Below, in pieces: positions 5,812 through 7,912 of a stretch of 7,912 bases of DNA (position 1 is its first letter; each line of letters opens with the position of its first letter). The notes below the pieces were generated by a model. That model had not been told where the DNA came from and did not search any database. It saw nothing but the letters and a program-made list of their open reading frames with translations. This stretch comes from Planctomycetota bacterium (GTDB taxonomy: Bacteria; Planctomycetota; Phycisphaerae; UBA1845; PWPN01): positions 1 to 7,912 of the forward strand of contig JACQVT010000639.1 of assembly GCA_016209665.1 (NCBI GenBank), read 5' to 3'. Both the position numbers and the translations under genes were made by a program.

Positions 5812-6729
5812 ATGGCTCATCGCATCGTCGTCGTCGGTAGTTCGAACACGGATATGATCATTCAGGCGGCTCGGATTCCGCGGCCGGGGGAGACCATCCT
5901 TGGCGGGCAGTTCTCGATGGCCGCCGGCGGCAAGGGAGCGAACCAGGCTGTCGCGGCGGCCCGGGCCGGCGGGCAGGTGACGTTCGTCGCCCGCGTGGGC
6001 AACGACGTCTTCGGCGAGCAGGCGATCAAGGGCTTCGTCGCCGACGGCATCGACGTCAAGCACGTCATCAAGGACCCGGACGCCCCCTCGGGCGTAGCGC
6101 TGATCTTCGTGGCGGCAGATGGCGAGAACAGCATCGGCGTGGCCTCCGGAGCCAACGGCCGACTGTCGCCCGCCGACGTGCAGGCCGCCGCCGACGCGAT
6201 CGGCTCGGCCGACGTGCTGGTGATGCAACTCGAGACGCCAATGGAGACGGTCAAGGCAGCCGCCCGGATGGCTGCCTCGCGCAAAGTCCGGGTGATCCTC
6301 AACCCGGCCCCGGCTCAGCCTCTGAGCGACGATCTGCTCAAGTGCGCGTCGGTGCTGACGCCCAATGAGACCGAAGCTGAACTCCTTACCGGCGTCAAGG
6401 TTGACAGCGAAGCCAAGGCTGCCGAGGCGGCCAAGGCCCTGCGGGCCCGCGGCGTGGGCATGGTGATCGTCACGCTGGGCGCCAAGGGCGTCTATGTGTC
6501 GGCCGACGAGTTCACCGGCCCCGTTCCAGGCTTCGTGGTCAAGGCCGTCGATTCCACGGCCGCCGGCGACGTGTTCAACGGCGCCCTGGCGGTGTCCCTG
6601 GCCGAGGGCCGTCCTCTCGCCGACGCCGTCCGCTTCGCCAACGCCGCCGCCGCCATCTCCGTCACCCGACTCGGTGCCCAACCCTCCGCGCCCAAACGGG
6701 CTGAGATCGAGCAGATGCTGAAACGGTGA
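5812..6729 (+). CDS. rbsK: Ribokinase
   Basis: This 305-residue protein is complete and of normal ribokinase length. It phosphorylates D-ribose with ATP to ribose 5-phosphate in the cytoplasm, feeding the pentose phosphate pathway and PRPP synthesis. The PfkB fold is shown by the N-terminal VVGSSNTDM strand and by the ribose-binding signature GGKGANQAVAAARAGG (from residue 39). Further marks are NPAPA (164-168), the NETEAE nucleotide-site motif (185-190), VTLGAKG (220-226), and VDSTAAGDVFNGAL with the anion hole and catalytic base D253. The usual ribokinase form is DTTAAGDTF; the Ser and Val seen here are mild changes. It follows the ten-helix transporter by 69 bases and probably shares its transcript, suggesting coupled uptake and phosphorylation of ribose. 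Ribose freed from nucleosides, with Hpt recapturing the base, is an alternative source. Downstream lies a palindromic repeat cluster. Confidence 0.96.
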   Translation: MAHRIVVVGSSNTDMIIQAARIPRPGETILGGQFSMAAGGKGANQAVAAARAGGQVTFVARVGNDVFGEQAIKGFVADGIDVKHVIKDPDAPSGVALIFVAADGENSIGVASGANGRLSPADVQAAADAIGSADVLVMQLETPMETVKAAARMAASRKVRVILNPAPAQPLSDDLLKCASVLTPNETEAELLTGVKVDSEAKAAEAAKALRARGVGMVIVTLGAKGVYVSADEFTGPVPGFVVKAVDSTAAGDVFNGALAVSLAEGRPLADAVRFANAAAAISVTRLGAQPSAPKRAEIEQMLKR

Positions 6730-6752
6730 TTCTCCGCGAGTCCTGGGCGTGC

Positions 6753-6830
6753 TTGGGGGGCGGGCATCCCTGCCCGCCGCTTGCCTTCGCCCGCGGAGAA
6801 GAAGGCGGGCAAGGATGCCCGCCCCCCCAA
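6753..6830. repeat. Inverted pair of REP/BIME-like palindromes after rbsK
   Basis: Two units of the same type as at 3928-4030 face each other. The left arm (6753-6778) is TTGGGGGG followed by the palindrome GGCGGGCA-TCCC-TGCCCGCC, which shares the last two G. The right arm (6804-6830) is its near-exact reverse complement, with one extra base in the C-run and one loop change. The central spacer is 25 bases. Each arm can form its own 8-bp stem, or the whole 78 bases can form one long hairpin or cruciform. It starts 23 bases after the rbsK stop. There is no T-run. It may protect or delimit the rbsK mRNA end, but this is inference. Confidence 0.8.
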
Positions 6831-6915
6831 AGAGCGCCTATCCTCCGGCACTGATCCCCCTGCCGTTTCCGGCCGTCAGTTCATTCGCGTTGCCGCCAAA
6901 ACTGCCGATCATAGG

Positions 6916-6921
6916 TACAAT
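6916..6921 (+). promoter_or_regulatory. Possible -10 element before the AAA ATPase gene
   Basis: TACAAT (five of six matches to TATAAT) lies 58 bases before the ATG. The nearest -35-like hexamer, TTGCCG at 6890-6895, is 20 bases upstream, which is too far for a standard promoter, so the call is weak. If used, transcription would start near 6928, just ahead of the leader hairpin. Confidence 0.25.
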
Positions 6922-6929
6922 GACTTGCG

Positions 6930-6961
6930 AGTCCGGGGCCCGCCGGATTGGCCCCGAGACT
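6930..6961 (+). promoter_or_regulatory. Strong hairpin in the leader of the AAA ATPase gene
   Basis: AGTCCGGGGCC (6930-6940) pairs with GGCCCCG (6950-6956) and GACT (6958-6961), giving 11 pairs with one bulged A (6957) and a nine-base loop. It ends six bases before the ribosome site GAGGA (6968-6972), which leaves that site single-stranded. The absence of a T-run argues against an intrinsic terminator for the upstream genes. It could stabilise the message or be a protein-binding site. Confidence 0.5.
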
Positions 6962-6978
6962 GTCATTGAGGACCGAGA

Positions 6979-7912
6979 ATGAACGGTGATCTGCGGAACA
7001 AGGCTCTGGCGGCGTTGACGGACGTGACCGATGCGGGTCGGCCGTTGATCTACGTCCAGACGCCGGAGGAGGACCGGGTGGCCGCCCTGCTGCGGCAGGC
7101 GGCAGTGAGGGCGGGCAAGGATAGGCCCGGGCTGTTCGTCTGGAGCGTCACCGAGGGACTGCTGGAGAACGACAAGGCCGCCAAGAGCCAACCCGAGGGC
7201 CCGCGAGGCATCCTCGACTTCGTGATCGGCCACGGCAAGCCCGCCATCTTTCTGCTCAAGGACTATCACGACTTCCTGCGCGACTCGGCCGAGCTGCGCC
7301 GGCGGTTGCGGGACGTGTACTACGACTGTCTCAACACCGGCAAGTTCGTCTTCATCTCCTCGCCGACCAAGTTCATCCCCCAGGAGATCGAGCGCGAGAT
7401 CGCCTACGTCAAGCTGCCCATGCCCGATCTGAGCGAGCTGGAGTCGCTCGTCACGGACGAAGCCAAGGTGCTGACCGGCGGCTCGCTACCGCAGGAGACC
7501 GTGTACCTGCTCGCCCGGGCCCTGCAGGGCCTGAGCTTCAACGAGGCCCGGCACGCCCTGCGCTACGGCGTCGCCAAGACGGGCCGGCTCGACGCCGAGA
7601 CCGTCCCGCTCGTCCAGGAGGAAAAGCGGCTACTCGTCCGCAAGGCCGGCCTGATGGAGTACGTGCCCGACACCGTGGGCATCGACCAGCTCGGCGGCCT
7701 CGACGTCATGAAGCAATGGCTGCGGCAGCGGCGCGACCTGTTCTACTCGCGGGAGAGTATCGCCAGCGAGATCGTTCCCAAGGGCGTGCTGATGATGGGC
7801 GTGTCGGGTTGCGGCAAGAGTCTGTCCGCCCGGGTGATCGCCAACGTGTTCGGCCTGCCTTTGTACCGCGTGGACATGTCGCAGGTGTTCGCCCGCGGCC
7901 TGGGCGACGCCG
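6979..7912 (+). CDS. Ycf46-like AAA ATPase (N-terminal part, 3' truncated by window edge)
   Basis: The frame stays open from ATG 6979 to the right edge, giving 311 complete codons. The start is supported by GAGGA at 6968-6972, six bases upstream. About residues 1-250 form the N-terminal region typical of Ycf46-type proteins: GRPLIYVQTPEEDRV, then FVWSVTEGL, AIFLLKDYHDFL and KFVFISSPTKFIPQEIEREI. A short helical linker leads to the AAA module, which opens with the VGIDQLGGLDVMKQWL segment and then the Walker A loop GVSGCGKS at 274-281 with K280. The Walker B, sensor and arginine-finger motifs lie beyond the window. Ycf46 relatives occur in cyanobacteria, plastids and other bacteria. A role in photosynthetic CO2 uptake has been reported for the cyanobacterial protein, but the general function is unclear. 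It is separated from rbsK by a 249-base gap and is probably its own transcription unit. Confidence 0.88.
   Translation, partial: MNGDLRNKALAALTDVTDAGRPLIYVQTPEEDRVAALLRQAAVRAGKDRPGLFVWSVTEGLLENDKAAKSQPEGPRGILDFVIGHGKPAIFLLKDYHDFLRDSAELRRRLRDVYYDCLNTGKFVFISSPTKFIPQEIEREIAYVKLPMPDLSELESLVTDEAKVLTGGSLPQETVYLLARALQGLSFNEARHALRYGVAKTGRLDAETVPLVQEEKRLLVRKAGLMEYVPDTVGIDQLGGLDVMKQWLRQRRDLFYSRESIASEIVPKGVLMMGVSGCGKSLSARVIANVFGLPLYRVDMSQVFARGLGDA

Noticed and set aside
5809..6681. Minus-strand open frame opposite rbsK
   Set aside because: It mirrors the ribokinase gene codon bias. Its Gly/His/Arg-rich translation matches no family, while the plus strand is a clear ribokinase.
6753..6830. Intrinsic terminator after rbsK
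   Set aside because: The hairpins are strong, but there is no T-run after them, and the same units occur in another gap as repeats.
6838..7269. Minus-strand open frame opposite the start of the AAA ATPase
   Set aside because: It overlaps the ATPase start, whose plus-strand protein has clear family motifs. The minus-strand product has none.

Overview
The window is GC-rich DNA, most likely from a member of the Planctomycetota (possibly a Phycisphaerae or Pirellulales-type lineage). This is an inference from three things: a Tat-exported Gfo/Idh/MocA oxidoreductase of the kind this phylum carries in many copies, the style of the hpt, PH-domain and Ycf46-like proteins, and abundant short GC-rich palindromic repeats between genes. 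No rRNA, tRNA, CRISPR array, insertion sequence or integrase is visible.

Layout. The left edge (1-497, +) holds the C-terminal part of a CCA-adding/poly(A)-polymerase-type nucleotidyltransferase. Five bases later comes a small zinc-ribbon protein with two membrane helices (503-937, +). Next is a minus-strand pair: a PIN-domain VapC-like protein (1690-1220) followed 21 bases downstream by a small partner, probably its antitoxin (1198-1010). This pair has its own candidate promoter. A 60-base sample line from the PIN gene is about 53% G+C, against about 75% for a sample line of the oxidoreductase gene.

From 1900 onward all genes are on the plus strand: a Tat-signal Gfo/Idh/MocA oxidoreductase (1900-3255), hypoxanthine phosphoribosyltransferase hpt (3361-3903), a membrane PH-domain protein (4045-4665), a ten-helix DMT/GRP/ureide-permease-like transporter (4720-5742), ribokinase rbsK (5812-6729), and the first 311 codons of a Ycf46-like AAA ATPase (6979 to the right edge).

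How the genes may work together. The transporter, ribokinase and hpt suggest uptake and salvage of ribose, nucleosides or purine bases. The transporter could bring in a sugar or ureide/nucleobase, ribokinase makes ribose 5-phosphate (the precursor of PRPP), and Hpt uses PRPP to capture purine bases. This is inferred from gene order and families, and the substrate is not shown by the sequence.

The intergenic regions carry two clusters of REP/BIME-like palindromes (3928-4030 and 6753-6830) that share one unit, plus two other palindromes (3281-3299, 5771-5790). A strong hairpin lies in the leader of the AAA ATPase gene (6930-6961), and another abuts the hpt start (3333-3351). I see no convincing new multi-gene system. 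The best candidates for follow-up are the toxin-first PIN pair, the shared palindromic repeats and the salvage cluster.
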